DNA of 6,397 nucleotides from Planctomycetota bacterium (lineage in GTDB: Bacteria; Planctomycetota; Phycisphaerae; Tepidisphaerales; Tepidisphaeraceae), in assembly GCA_029777755.1 (NCBI GenBank), contig JAKORQ010000485.1:1-6397 (forward strand). Reading direction: 5' to 3'. The position numbers were made by a program, and so were the translations under genes. Shown piece by piece: positions 1-5,869 of the stretch (positions are counted from its first letter, which is position 1; every line of letters begins with the position of its first letter). The notes under the pieces were generated by a model. That model was not told where the DNA came from and made no database searches. It saw nothing but the letters and a program-made list of their open reading frames with translations.

Positions 1-305
1 ATGGAGAACGCCGAATTGAGGATGCCCGCCATCCACTGGAGATACGACATCACACCGACAGCGGCGGAAGCGGCCGCCACCGTGTGATCGTCACCAGGGA
101 TGTGCCCGGCGATGATGGTATCGGTAAGCCCCACCGCCGCCTGGATCACCTGCTCGAGGATCACCGGGGCTGACAGCACCATCACCGAACGCAGGCTCGG
201 CTCGCCAAGCCCATCGGGCAATCGAGGCAAGGGCTGCTGCGGATCGAGTGCGGTTACATCTGCAGAATCACTACTGTCTGTACGCGAGTTGTATGCACGC
301 TCCAA
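1..305 (-). CDS. MATE-family efflux transporter, N-terminal part (runs off left edge)
   Basis: This reads as the N-terminal ~101 residues of a multidrug and toxic compound extrusion antiporter, an inner-membrane protein that exports organic cations or drugs in exchange for Na+ or H+. After a hydrophilic, Asp/Ser/Pro-rich tail of about 40 residues, the first membrane helix carries the family's opening pattern: Leu-Ser-Ala-Pro-Val-Ile-Leu-Glu-Gln, then Val-Gly-Leu-Thr-Asp-Thr and Ala-Gly-His. A second hydrophobic segment starts at Ala-Ala-Val-Gly-Val-Met-Ser-Tyr. An in-frame TGA lies just upstream (312-314). No ATG occurs before residue 42 (180-182), and starting there would remove the conserved lead-in to helix 1. 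I therefore chose TTG at 303-305, which has GGAAGGTG 7 nt upstream. The gene follows ilvD on the same strand after a 101-bp gap. The family call is from pattern recognition; the substrate cannot be inferred, and the C-terminal ~350 residues are missing. Confidence 0.82.
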   Translation of the reverse strand, partial: MERAYNSRTDSSDSADVTALDPQQPLPRLPDGLGEPSLRSVMVLSAPVILEQVIQAAVGLTDTIIAGHIPGDDHTVAAASAAVGVMSYLQWMAGILNSAFS

Positions 306-312
306 GGTCGTT

Positions 313-330
313 CACCTTCCGGAGAAGGTG
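313..330 (-). promoter_or_regulatory. Hairpin covering the MATE ribosome binding site
   Basis: Read on the minus strand, CACCTTC-TCCG-GAAGGTG forms a perfect 7-bp stem closed by a UCCG tetraloop on a C-G pair, which is the exceptionally stable C(UNCG)G class. The 3' arm, GAAGGTG, is the Shine-Dalgarno sequence of the TTG start at 303-305. The hairpin would therefore hide the ribosome binding site. No run of U follows it, so it does not look like a terminator. Confidence 0.55.
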
Positions 331-333
331 CGA

Positions 334-362
334 ATGCTACGACTCGCCGACGACATTGGCAA
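334..362 (-). promoter_or_regulatory. Candidate sigma-70-like promoter for the MATE gene
   Basis: On the minus strand, TTGCCA (357-362; 5 of 6 matches to TTGACA) is followed after exactly 17 nt by TAGCAT (334-339; 4 of 6 matches to TATAAT). Transcription would start near position 327, giving a leader of only about 20 nt. This would let the MATE gene be expressed independently of the upstream ilvD. It is a sequence match only. It also overlaps a small imperfect hairpin (358-382), so the two readings compete. Confidence 0.38.
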
Positions 363-382
363 TGCAGCGAGCGAAGCATGCC
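358..382 (-). repeat. Imperfect inverted repeat after ilvD stop
   Basis: GGCATGC and GCA-T-TGCC (minus strand) pair over 7 bp with one bulged base and a 10-nt loop. It begins 24 nt after the stop codon of the minus-strand ilvD. No U-tract follows, so it is a weak terminator candidate at best. Read-through into the MATE gene is plausible. Confidence 0.3.
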
Positions 383-406
383 GATCAGCCCCGCATGGAA
401 CGGTCG

Positions 407-2134
407 TCACAGTTCGTCAGTCACGCACCCGTGGGAGGCATCCTTGACACTGCGGATGTACTTGGCGAGCGTTCCACGTGTAACCTTCGGCTCTGGCCGC
501 TGCCAACTGCTGCGCCGCTCCGCCATTTCCTCATCACTCACTTCCACATCGATGCGCCCGGTATCGGAGTCAATGGTGATGACGTCACCATCCTGCACCA
601 GCGCGATCGGCCCACCCTCGGCGGCCTCAGGAACCACGTGACCGATGATGAACCCATACGATCCGCCGGAGAAGCGGCCATCGGTGATCAGGGCGACTCC
701 GCCGATCAACCCGGCCCCTGCCAGTGCCGACGTGGGTGTGAGCATCTCCGGCATCCCCGGCCCGCCCTTGGGCCCCTCGTAACGAATGACGATCACCTGC
801 CCGGTCTTGATCTTGCCCGCTTCCAGCCCAGCCAGCATCTGCTCTTCAGAATCGAAAACGATCGCCGGCCCTCGGAACTTTGTGCCTTCCTTGCCGGTAA
901 TCTTGCCGACGCATCCGCCTGGCGCCAGGTTACCGTGGAGGATGGCGATATGGCCATCGCGCTTCAGCGGATCAGAGAGCGGACGGATGATCTCCTGCTT
1001 GCCGGGTCCCGCGCCAAATGGCGGAATTGTCGGCACGTTCTCCAGGTTCTCCTCCAGCGTGCGACCCGTCACGGTCATTTGCGAGCCATCGATTAGGCCC
1101 GCCTCCAGCATCATCTTGAGCACTGACGGCACGCCGCCGATGTGGTACAGGTCTTCCATCACGAATCGGCCCGACGGCTTGAGATCAGCCAGCAGCGGCG
1201 TGGTTCTCGCTACCTCGTACCAGTCGTTGAGTGTCAGCTCGATGCCGAACGCCCGCGCCATCGCCAGAGAGTGCAGCACGGCGTTGGTCGAACCGCCCAG
1301 GATCACCGTCAGCCTCATGGCATTGATGAAGCTCTGGCGGGTGACGATATCACGCGGCTTCAGATCCAGTTCCAGGCATCGCTTGATCGCCTCTGCCACT
1401 CGGGCGCACTCTTCCTGCTTGGCAGAATCCTCGGCAGGAATCGAGCTTGAATATGGCAGCGCCAATCCCATGCACTCAATGAAGGACGCCATGGTGTTGG
1501 CGGTATACATCCCGCCACACGCGCCAGGACCGGGACATGCATGGCGGATGATCTGTAGCCGTTCCTGCTCGCTGATCGCGCCGGTGAGTCGCTGGCCATA
1601 TGCCTGGAAAGCGGAAACCACGTCGAGCTTCACGTCCTCGCCGCGCAATGATGCGCAGCCGGCGCGGATGGTTCCGCCGTAGAGCATGATGCTCGGGCGA
1701 TTCAATCGTCCCATGGCGATCACGCAGCCTGGCATATTCTTGTCGCAGCCGGGGATCGCCACCAGGGCGTCGTACCACTGCGCCCGCATCACCGTCTCGA
1801 TGGAGTCGGCGATAAGGTCGCGCGATTGCAGCGAATAGCTCATGCCATCCGTGCCCATGGAGATGCCATCGCTGACGCCAATGGTGTTGAAGCGCATCCC
1901 CACACACCCCTGCTGGCCGGCCGCCACCTTGACCTTCTCCCCCAGGTCGTTCAGGTGCATGTTACAGGGATTACCGTCGAACCACATGGCGCAGATCCCG
2001 ACCTGCGGCTTGCCCAGGTCCTCCGGCGTCATGCCAGTTGCCATGAGCATGGACTGGCTGGCCCCCTGGCTGGCGGGACGCGTGATGCGGGAGGAATATC
2101 GATTGAGAACCCTGGTGTCCGACGTTGTTGACAT
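407..2134 (-). CDS. ilvD: Dihydroxy-acid dehydratase, [2Fe-2S] three-cysteine type
   Basis: IlvD/Edd-family dehydratase of 575 residues, a normal length. It converts 2,3-dihydroxy-isovalerate and 2,3-dihydroxy-3-methylvalerate to the 2-oxo acids that precede valine and isoleucine, in the cytoplasm. The N-terminal Asn-Arg-Tyr-Ser-Ser-Arg-Ile-Thr and Ser-Gln-Gly-Ala-Ser-Gln motifs are typical of the fungal/plant/cyanobacterial DHAD branch. Likely cluster ligands are Cys57 (NPCNMHL), Cys130 (PGCDKN) and Cys206 (GACGGM). Asp131 and Lys132 (the lysine carbamylated in the family) should bind Mg2+. Ser489 in TDGRFSG is the expected catalytic base. The reading frame is open further upstream, to an ATG at 2315-2317, but ATG at 2132-2134 is chosen because AGGAG lies 6 nt before it (2141-2145) and the family's usual N-terminus begins there. 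The gene is divergent from a second ilvD and lies upstream of the MATE gene. The family assignment is firm. The cluster type follows from the cysteine pattern. Confidence 0.95.
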   Translation of the reverse strand: MSTTSDTRVLNRYSSRITRPASQGASQSMLMATGMTPEDLGKPQVGICAMWFDGNPCNMHLNDLGEKVKVAAGQQGCVGMRFNTIGVSDGISMGTDGMSYSLQSRDLIADSIETVMRAQWYDALVAIPGCDKNMPGCVIAMGRLNRPSIMLYGGTIRAGCASLRGEDVKLDVVSAFQAYGQRLTGAISEQERLQIIRHACPGPGACGGMYTANTMASFIECMGLALPYSSSIPAEDSAKQEECARVAEAIKRCLELDLKPRDIVTRQSFINAMRLTVILGGSTNAVLHSLAMARAFGIELTLNDWYEVARTTPLLADLKPSGRFVMEDLYHIGGVPSVLKMMLEAGLIDGSQMTVTGRTLEENLENVPTIPPFGAGPGKQEIIRPLSDPLKRDGHIAILHGNLAPGGCVGKITGKEGTKFRGPAIVFDSEEQMLAGLEAGKIKTGQVIVIRYEGPKGGPGMPEMLTPTSALAGAGLIGGVALITDGRFSGGSYGFIIGHVVPEAAEGGPIALVQDGDVITIDSDTGRIDVEVSDEEMAERRSSWQRPEPKVTRGTLAKYIRSVKDASHGCVTDEL

Positions 2135-2188
2135 TGCCTTCTCCTGTTGCGCAGCAAACAGTGCTTGAGTCTTTTGCGATACTAGCCT

Positions 2189-2203
2189 CCTTGCACGGCA
2201 AGG
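2189..2203. repeat. Perfect 6-bp inverted repeat, candidate operator
   Basis: CCTTGC-ACG-GCAAGG is a perfect dyad of two 6-bp arms around a 3-bp centre, in the divergent ilvD intergenic region. It falls between the possible -35 and -10 of the minus-strand gene, a typical repressor position. It shares its last base with the next inverted repeat. The arms resemble no operator that I can name with confidence. Confidence 0.4.
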
Positions 2204-2223
2204 GAAATCACCTGCAGATTTCC
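2203..2223. repeat. Perfect 7-bp inverted repeat, candidate operator
   Basis: GGAAATC-ACCTGCA-GATTTCC is a perfect dyad of 7-bp arms with a 7-bp spacer (21 bp in total). Its centre (2213) lies close to the midpoint of the 182-bp divergent region. Size and shape fit a binding site for a dimeric helix-turn-helix regulator acting on both genes. The regulator is not encoded in this window. Confidence 0.45.
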
Positions 2224-2316
2224 GTGGGATACATGCTTCTGCGATGACGCTGACATGTGTGCGTTTCGGGTTGCTTGTCGCTATATTCGTGGGCTTCAGA
2301 ATTCGAGAGGAGAACA

Positions 2317-3999
2317 ATGCTTAGTGACACGATCAAGAAGGGTGCCATTCGCGCTCCCCACCGCTCGCTGCTTCGCGCCACCGGCGTTATCCAGAGCGAG
2401 GCCGACTTTGACAAGCCGTTCATCGCGGTAGCCAACTCCTTTACCCAGATCGTGCCCGGACATGCCCATCTGGACGTTGTCGGGCGCAAGGTTCGCGAGG
2501 CCATTCGCGCGGCCGGCGGCGTGCCTTTCGAGTTCAACACCATCGGCGTGGATGACGGGATCGCCATGGGGCATTCCGGAATGAAGTATTCGCTGGCCAG
2601 CCGCGAGCTCATCGCTGACTGCGTCGAGACGATGCTCCGCGCCCACTGTTTTGATGGCGTGGTCTTCATCCCCAACTGCGACAAGATCGTGCCGGGCATG
2701 CTGATGGCCGCGGCCCGCGTCAATATCCCGGCGATATTCGTCTCCGGCGGCCCGATGAAGGCCGGCATCGATCCCGCCACCGGCAAGGCCATCAACCTGA
2801 ACAGCGTGTTCGAGGGCGTCGGCGCTCACGCGGCCGGCAAGCTCAGCCTGCAACAGCTTGCCGAGATTGAGCAAAACGCCTGCCCCACCTGCGGCTCGTG
2901 CTCGGGCATGTTCACCGCCAACAGCATGAACTGCCTGTGCGAGGCGCTGGGCCTGGCACTCCCCGGCAATGGCACGGTACTGGCAACCGACCCGCGGCGC
3001 GATGAGCTGTACCATGAGGCAGCCAGGCGCATCATCGCCCTGGTGAAGGAAAACCTCCGCCCGCGCGACATCCTCACCCGCCAGGCCTTCATGAACGCCT
3101 TCGCGCTGGACATGGCGATGGGCGGATCGAGCAACACCGTCCTGCACACGCTGGCGGTGGCCATCGAGGCTGATACGCCATTCAACCTGGCTGACCTGAA
3201 CACGGTCGCCGACCGCGTGCCCCATATCTGCAAGGTGGCTCCTTCCGGCCATTACCACATCGAGGATGTGGACCGTGCCGGCGGCATCAGCGCCATCCTG
3301 AAGGTGCTCAGTGAGAAGCCCGGGACGCTGGATCTTTCCTGCAAGACCGTCACCGGCAAGACCCTGGGCGAGAACATCGCCAACGCCAGGGTACTGGATG
3401 ATGATGTCATTCGCCCGCTCAACAATGCTTACTCCGACAAGGGCGGCCTGGCGATTCTCTTTGGCAATCTCGCCCCCGGCGGCGCTGTGATCAAGGCAGC
3501 CGGCGTGGCTCCCTCGATGATGAAGTTCCGTGGACGGGCGATCATTTTCGAGAGCCAGGACGAGGCCTACGAAGGCATCCTGGCCGGCAAGGTGAAGCCG
3601 GGCATGGTCGTCGTCATCCGCTACGAAGGCCCCAGAGGCGGGCCGGGCATGCAGGAGATGCTCGCTCCCACGAGTGCCATCGCCGGCGCGGGGCTGGGTG
3701 AGTCAGTGGCACTGATAACCGATGGCCGATTCTCGGGAGCGACCCGCGGCGGGTCAATCGGGCACGTCTCGCCGGAAGCGGCGGCCGGCGGACCGATCGC
3801 CCTTGTTCAGGATGGCGACTACATCAACATCGATATCCCCAACCGCAAGCTTGAGCTTGAGGTGAGCGATGATGAACTGGACCGTCGCCGCGCCAACTGG
3901 AAGCCGCGCGAGCCCAAGATCAACTACGGCTGGCTGGCACGATACGCCAGCATGGTGACCAGCGCCGATACCGGTGCCGTACTTCGCAAGCCCTGCTGA
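2317..3999 (+). CDS. ilvD: Dihydroxy-acid dehydratase, [4Fe-4S]-like (Bacillus/E. coli type)
   Basis: A second IlvD, 560 residues and full length, with the same expected reaction as its divergent neighbour. The body matches Bacillus-type IlvD as I know it: APHRSLLRA near the start, FEFNTIGVDDGIAMGH (71-86), NCDKI (120-124), CPTCGSCSGMFTANSMNC (189-206), GNLAPGG, RYEGPRGGPGM, and the TDGRFSG catalytic Ser473. Asp122 and Lys123 are the expected Mg2+ site. An ungapped comparison shows Gly48 (VPGHAHL) where the minus-strand enzyme has Cys57, and an extra Cys192 where that enzyme has Pro203. This pattern goes with the oxygen-labile [4Fe-4S] form. The ATG at 2317-2319 is chosen over an in-frame ATG at 2257 because AGGAG (2308-2312) lies immediately before it and the family N-terminus fits. 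A strong terminator follows 24 nt after the stop, so the gene is probably transcribed alone. A related sugar-acid dehydratase function is possible but less likely given the match. Confidence 0.94.
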   Translation: MLSDTIKKGAIRAPHRSLLRATGVIQSEADFDKPFIAVANSFTQIVPGHAHLDVVGRKVREAIRAAGGVPFEFNTIGVDDGIAMGHSGMKYSLASRELIADCVETMLRAHCFDGVVFIPNCDKIVPGMLMAAARVNIPAIFVSGGPMKAGIDPATGKAINLNSVFEGVGAHAAGKLSLQQLAEIEQNACPTCGSCSGMFTANSMNCLCEALGLALPGNGTVLATDPRRDELYHEAARRIIALVKENLRPRDILTRQAFMNAFALDMAMGGSSNTVLHTLAVAIEADTPFNLADLNTVADRVPHICKVAPSGHYHIEDVDRAGGISAILKVLSEKPGTLDLSCKTVTGKTLGENIANARVLDDDVIRPLNNAYSDKGGLAILFGNLAPGGAVIKAAGVAPSMMKFRGRAIIFESQDEAYEGILAGKVKPGMVVVIRYEGPRGGPGMQEMLAPTSAIAGAGLGESVALITDGRFSGATRGGSIGHVSPEAAAGGPIALVQDGDYINIDIPNRKLELEVSDDELDRRRANWKPREPKINYGWLARYASMVTSADTGAVLRKPC

Positions 4000-4023
4000 A
4001 GGGCATGATGCCGCTATAGACAC

Positions 4024-4059
4024 AGACACCCGTGCAGTTCATGCACGGGTGTCTTCATT
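4024..4059 (+). terminator. Rho-independent-like terminator after plus-strand ilvD
   Basis: A perfect 13-bp stem, AGACACCCGTGCA (4024-4036) with its complement (4042-4054), is closed by a 5-nt loop, GTTCA. It starts 24 nt after the ilvD stop. The following TTCATT is a short and interrupted U-tract, so efficiency is uncertain, but the long GC-rich stem and its position make this the best reading. On the minus strand no T-run follows the stem, so bidirectional action for the convergent gene is doubtful. Confidence 0.78.
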
Positions 4060-4297
4060 CGCTCGCCGCTAGAGCTGCTCTACCTCAAGTGGAGCGGCTT
4101 GGTCTACCCGAGTAGCATTCGCATTGAACCTTGGCCGTCCGCCAAGCGTTGCCACGTTTCGATTCCACCTCATCGCGACGTTGAAACTGGATGCCGCACC
4201 GGAAGCAGATGGACTGCCAATAATGCGTACTTCCTGCGAGACATGTGTTGCTCCCCTGCCCGTTGTATCCGGATCAATAGCAACTACCTATGAACTT
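4060..4297. other. Convergent intergenic gap without a recognisable gene
   Basis: About 240 bp lie between the plus-strand ilvD terminator and the stop of the minus-strand BatA-like gene. Short open frames here begin only at TTG and show no family motif. The one structured element seen is at 4065-4098. No clear terminator with a T-run was found for the minus-strand gene. Confidence 0.6.
4065..4098. repeat. Nested inverted repeats in the convergent gap
   Basis: The outer arms GCCGCT (4065-4070) and AGCGGC (4093-4098) are perfectly complementary. Directly inside the left arm is a second dyad, AGAG-CTG-CTCT (4071-4081). Together they could fold into a compact branched RNA on either strand. It could be the 3' end structure of the minus-strand operon transcript or a back-up terminator. 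There is no T-run on either side. Confidence 0.35.
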
Positions 4298-5866
4298 TCA
4301 TCGTTCCACGAAACGATTTTCGCCTACTTTTACGCAACAAACTGCGCCTGTAATTCCGACAAGACACAGTATCCAAATCCATGGCGCAAGTGTTGTCGGC
4401 GAGTCCTGCTGCTGCGCCATCTCGGCCAGTTGTTCATCCAGTAAGGCGCTGCCTGCGGATGCCGGTAGATCAGGCGACCGAACATTGACCGCATGATACC
4501 TGTCGCCGTTGCGATAGAGGCCGGCGCGCGAGCCTGGGGGAAGTTCGCCCAGCGCTATCCCCTCGATCTGCTCCCATGAATCGCCCAGGACCTCAGGACG
4601 CCCGGCCGTGCACTTCACTCCAGACGCGAATCCCACGGCATTCACCAGCAACACCAGGTAGTCAGGCGTGATCTCACCCTCGGGTGTAAAACCAATCCAG
4701 ACGCTGCAGGCGTCATCATCGACGGCAAGCAGCGGCGTCTGGTCCACATGAAGAAGAACCTGCCAGTTGCCCGGCGGCAAAGGCAATCCCGCGAGAACTC
4801 TGCGGGGCAAGACCACGTTGCTGGTGAGCGGATGATCAGGAAGAAGCAGTTCATCAGGTAGCAGCAGTGACACCATGCCGGCGGCGATGCAGAGGGAATG
4901 AGGCGACCGGGCATTGGAGGTGGTGATCAGGACCTCGCGGGACAGCTCATTGGCAGCCGTGGCGTTCCCGTAACTGAGCGCGAACCGCCTGAGCCATTGG
5001 GGAGCACCCGCATCGATGGTGATGCGCGCTGGAACCCGCTCGGGAAGGATCCACCATACATTGTCGTCAGCGAAGTCGTCGGCGATCTCCAGCCTCACCC
5101 GCAGCGGCATGGCGCTCGGGCAGACAAGACGATACTCCCGCGTGCTCCCGGCATCTGGAAGCTGAACGGTATGCCGCTGGCTCGCATCGATGGAGGAAAG
5201 CATGACCTGCACCTGCGAAATCGATGAGTCATTGCGGAGTGTCAGCCAGCATTCGCCATTGGCAGCAGTGGCGGCAACTATGCCAACATTCTCAACCGCC
5301 ACATCCCCGGCCACGGAAACGATGCCATCGTACTTACGATCGCTGAGCAGCATCATCGGCTCATCCCGCCGAGACGTCACGATTGCGTCGATCCTTCCAC
5401 CTATATCGACACTCGTAGCCGGCCGCCGTAAGGCTTCCGCCAACGACGTTGGCGATACCACGGTGTCGGGGGAAAGCGGATCGATGATGGTTATCTCGGC
5501 ATCGTCTGCCAGGAGTGTCCGAAGCGATCTGATCAGGGTTTCTCGCGCACTTTCAAGGCGCTGCCCCATCAGCATCGTCACACCACGATCCAAGACTATG
5601 GTCAGGCGAGCTATGCGCGGATCAGTCGGCCAGGATGCCGGACGGGCAAGGGCAACAATCGCGCACGCGATGGCAAGCAGCAGGAGCAGGATCGCAAGTG
5701 GCGGCGGACGCCAGGAGCGGCGCTTCTCATCGCGACGTTCATCCTCGCGCGGCCAGAGGTCAATGTACGGCACCTGTACCGTTGGCCGGTATGCCCTGAG
5801 CGTCAGCACAACCAGCATAGCCCACGGCAGAAACAGCCACAGCCACGCTGACGCCTGGAATGCCAT
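4298..5866 (-). CDS. BatA-like membrane protein with degenerate VWA domain
   Basis: A 522-residue protein of the BatA/aerotolerance-regulator type found in MoxR-DUF58-VWA gene clusters. Two N-terminal membrane helices (about residues 6-23 and 57-75) flank an Arg/Glu-rich linker. A von Willebrand A-like segment follows from about 88. The expected metal-site motif DxSxS is Asp-Arg-Gly-Val-Thr (93-97), a Thr stands at 151 in the usual second position, and Leu-Leu-Ser-Asp (173-176) replaces LLTDG, so metal binding is probably weakened. A beta-rich region ends in DFADDNVWW (264-272), a motif usual in these proteins. One C-terminal helix lies at about 493-512, with a short basic tail. The start ATG is 3 bp after the upstream stop, with GAGGG (5877-5881) 10 nt before it inside the upstream gene, indicating a translationally coupled operon. 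A role in envelope integrity or chaperone-like assembly with a MoxR ATPase is inference; no enzyme motif is seen. Confidence 0.75.
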   Translation of the reverse strand: MAFQASAWLWLFLPWAMLVVLTLRAYRPTVQVPYIDLWPREDERRDEKRRSWRPPPLAILLLLLAIACAIVALARPASWPTDPRIARLTIVLDRGVTMLMGQRLESARETLIRSLRTLLADDAEITIIDPLSPDTVVSPTSLAEALRRPATSVDIGGRIDAIVTSRRDEPMMLLSDRKYDGIVSVAGDVAVENVGIVAATAANGECWLTLRNDSSISQVQVMLSSIDASQRHTVQLPDAGSTREYRLVCPSAMPLRVRLEIADDFADDNVWWILPERVPARITIDAGAPQWLRRFALSYGNATAANELSREVLITTSNARSPHSLCIAAGMVSLLLPDELLLPDHPLTSNVVLPRRVLAGLPLPPGNWQVLLHVDQTPLLAVDDDACSVWIGFTPEGEITPDYLVLLVNAVGFASGVKCTAGRPEVLGDSWEQIEGIALGELPPGSRAGLYRNGDRYHAVNVRSPDLPASAGSALLDEQLAEMAQQQDSPTTLAPWIWILCLVGITGAVCCVKVGENRFVER

Positions 5867-5869
5867 CGG

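Larger units (their letters stand above)
2135..2316. promoter_or_regulatory. Shared divergent promoter region between two ilvD genes
   Basis: This 182-bp region separates the two divergent start codons and must hold both promoters, unless either gene is read from further away. For the plus-strand gene, TATATT at 2282-2287 is a good -10 match, but I see no convincing -35 at the right distance, as in activator-dependent promoters. For the minus-strand gene, TAGTAT (2179-2184) is a possible -10 with only a poor -35 (TTTCCC, 2202-2207, 17-nt spacer). Both genes have strong AGGAG ribosome binding sites (2141-2145 minus, 2308-2312 plus). Two inverted repeats sit near the middle. I see no leader peptide rich in Ile, Leu or Val and no T-box, so attenuation of the classical kind is not supported. 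Confidence 0.5.

Noticed and set aside
248..1096. Long plus-strand open frame (282 codons) across the minus-strand ilvD
   Set aside because: It is an antisense shadow of ilvD in GC-rich DNA. Its translation shows no family motif, while the minus strand encodes an intact enzyme.
2257..2316. 20-residue N-terminal extension, or a leader peptide, for the plus-strand ilvD
   Set aside because: A strong AGGAG lies just before the ATG at 2317, the extension is not typical of the family, and it lacks runs of Ile, Leu or Val codons expected of an attenuator peptide.
2135..2317. 61-residue N-terminal extension of the minus-strand ilvD
   Set aside because: It would cover the whole intergenic region and run up to the divergent gene's start. 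The ATG at 2132-2134 has a strong ribosome binding site and gives the normal family N-terminus.
2296..3258. Minus-strand open frame (320 codons) opposite the plus-strand ilvD
   Set aside because: It lies over a conserved, complete dehydratase, and its own translation is compositionally odd and has no recognisable domain.
4070..4135. tRNA-like pieces on the minus strand (GGTAGAGC and GGTTCAA)
   Set aside because: The T-loop-like piece comes before the D-arm-like piece, no acceptor or anticodon stem pairs correctly, and there is no CCA or complete cloverleaf.
4302..4317. Small inverted repeat at the 3' end of the BatA-like gene
   Set aside because: Short arms (TCGTT/AACGA) lie inside the coding end, with no T-run after them on the minus strand, so it is not a credible terminator.
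4099..4496. Short plus-strand frames in and after the convergent gap (64 to 106 codons)
   Set aside because: The two in the gap begin at TTG, the third starts at the gap edge and lies mostly opposite the BatA-like gene, and none shows a recognisable domain.
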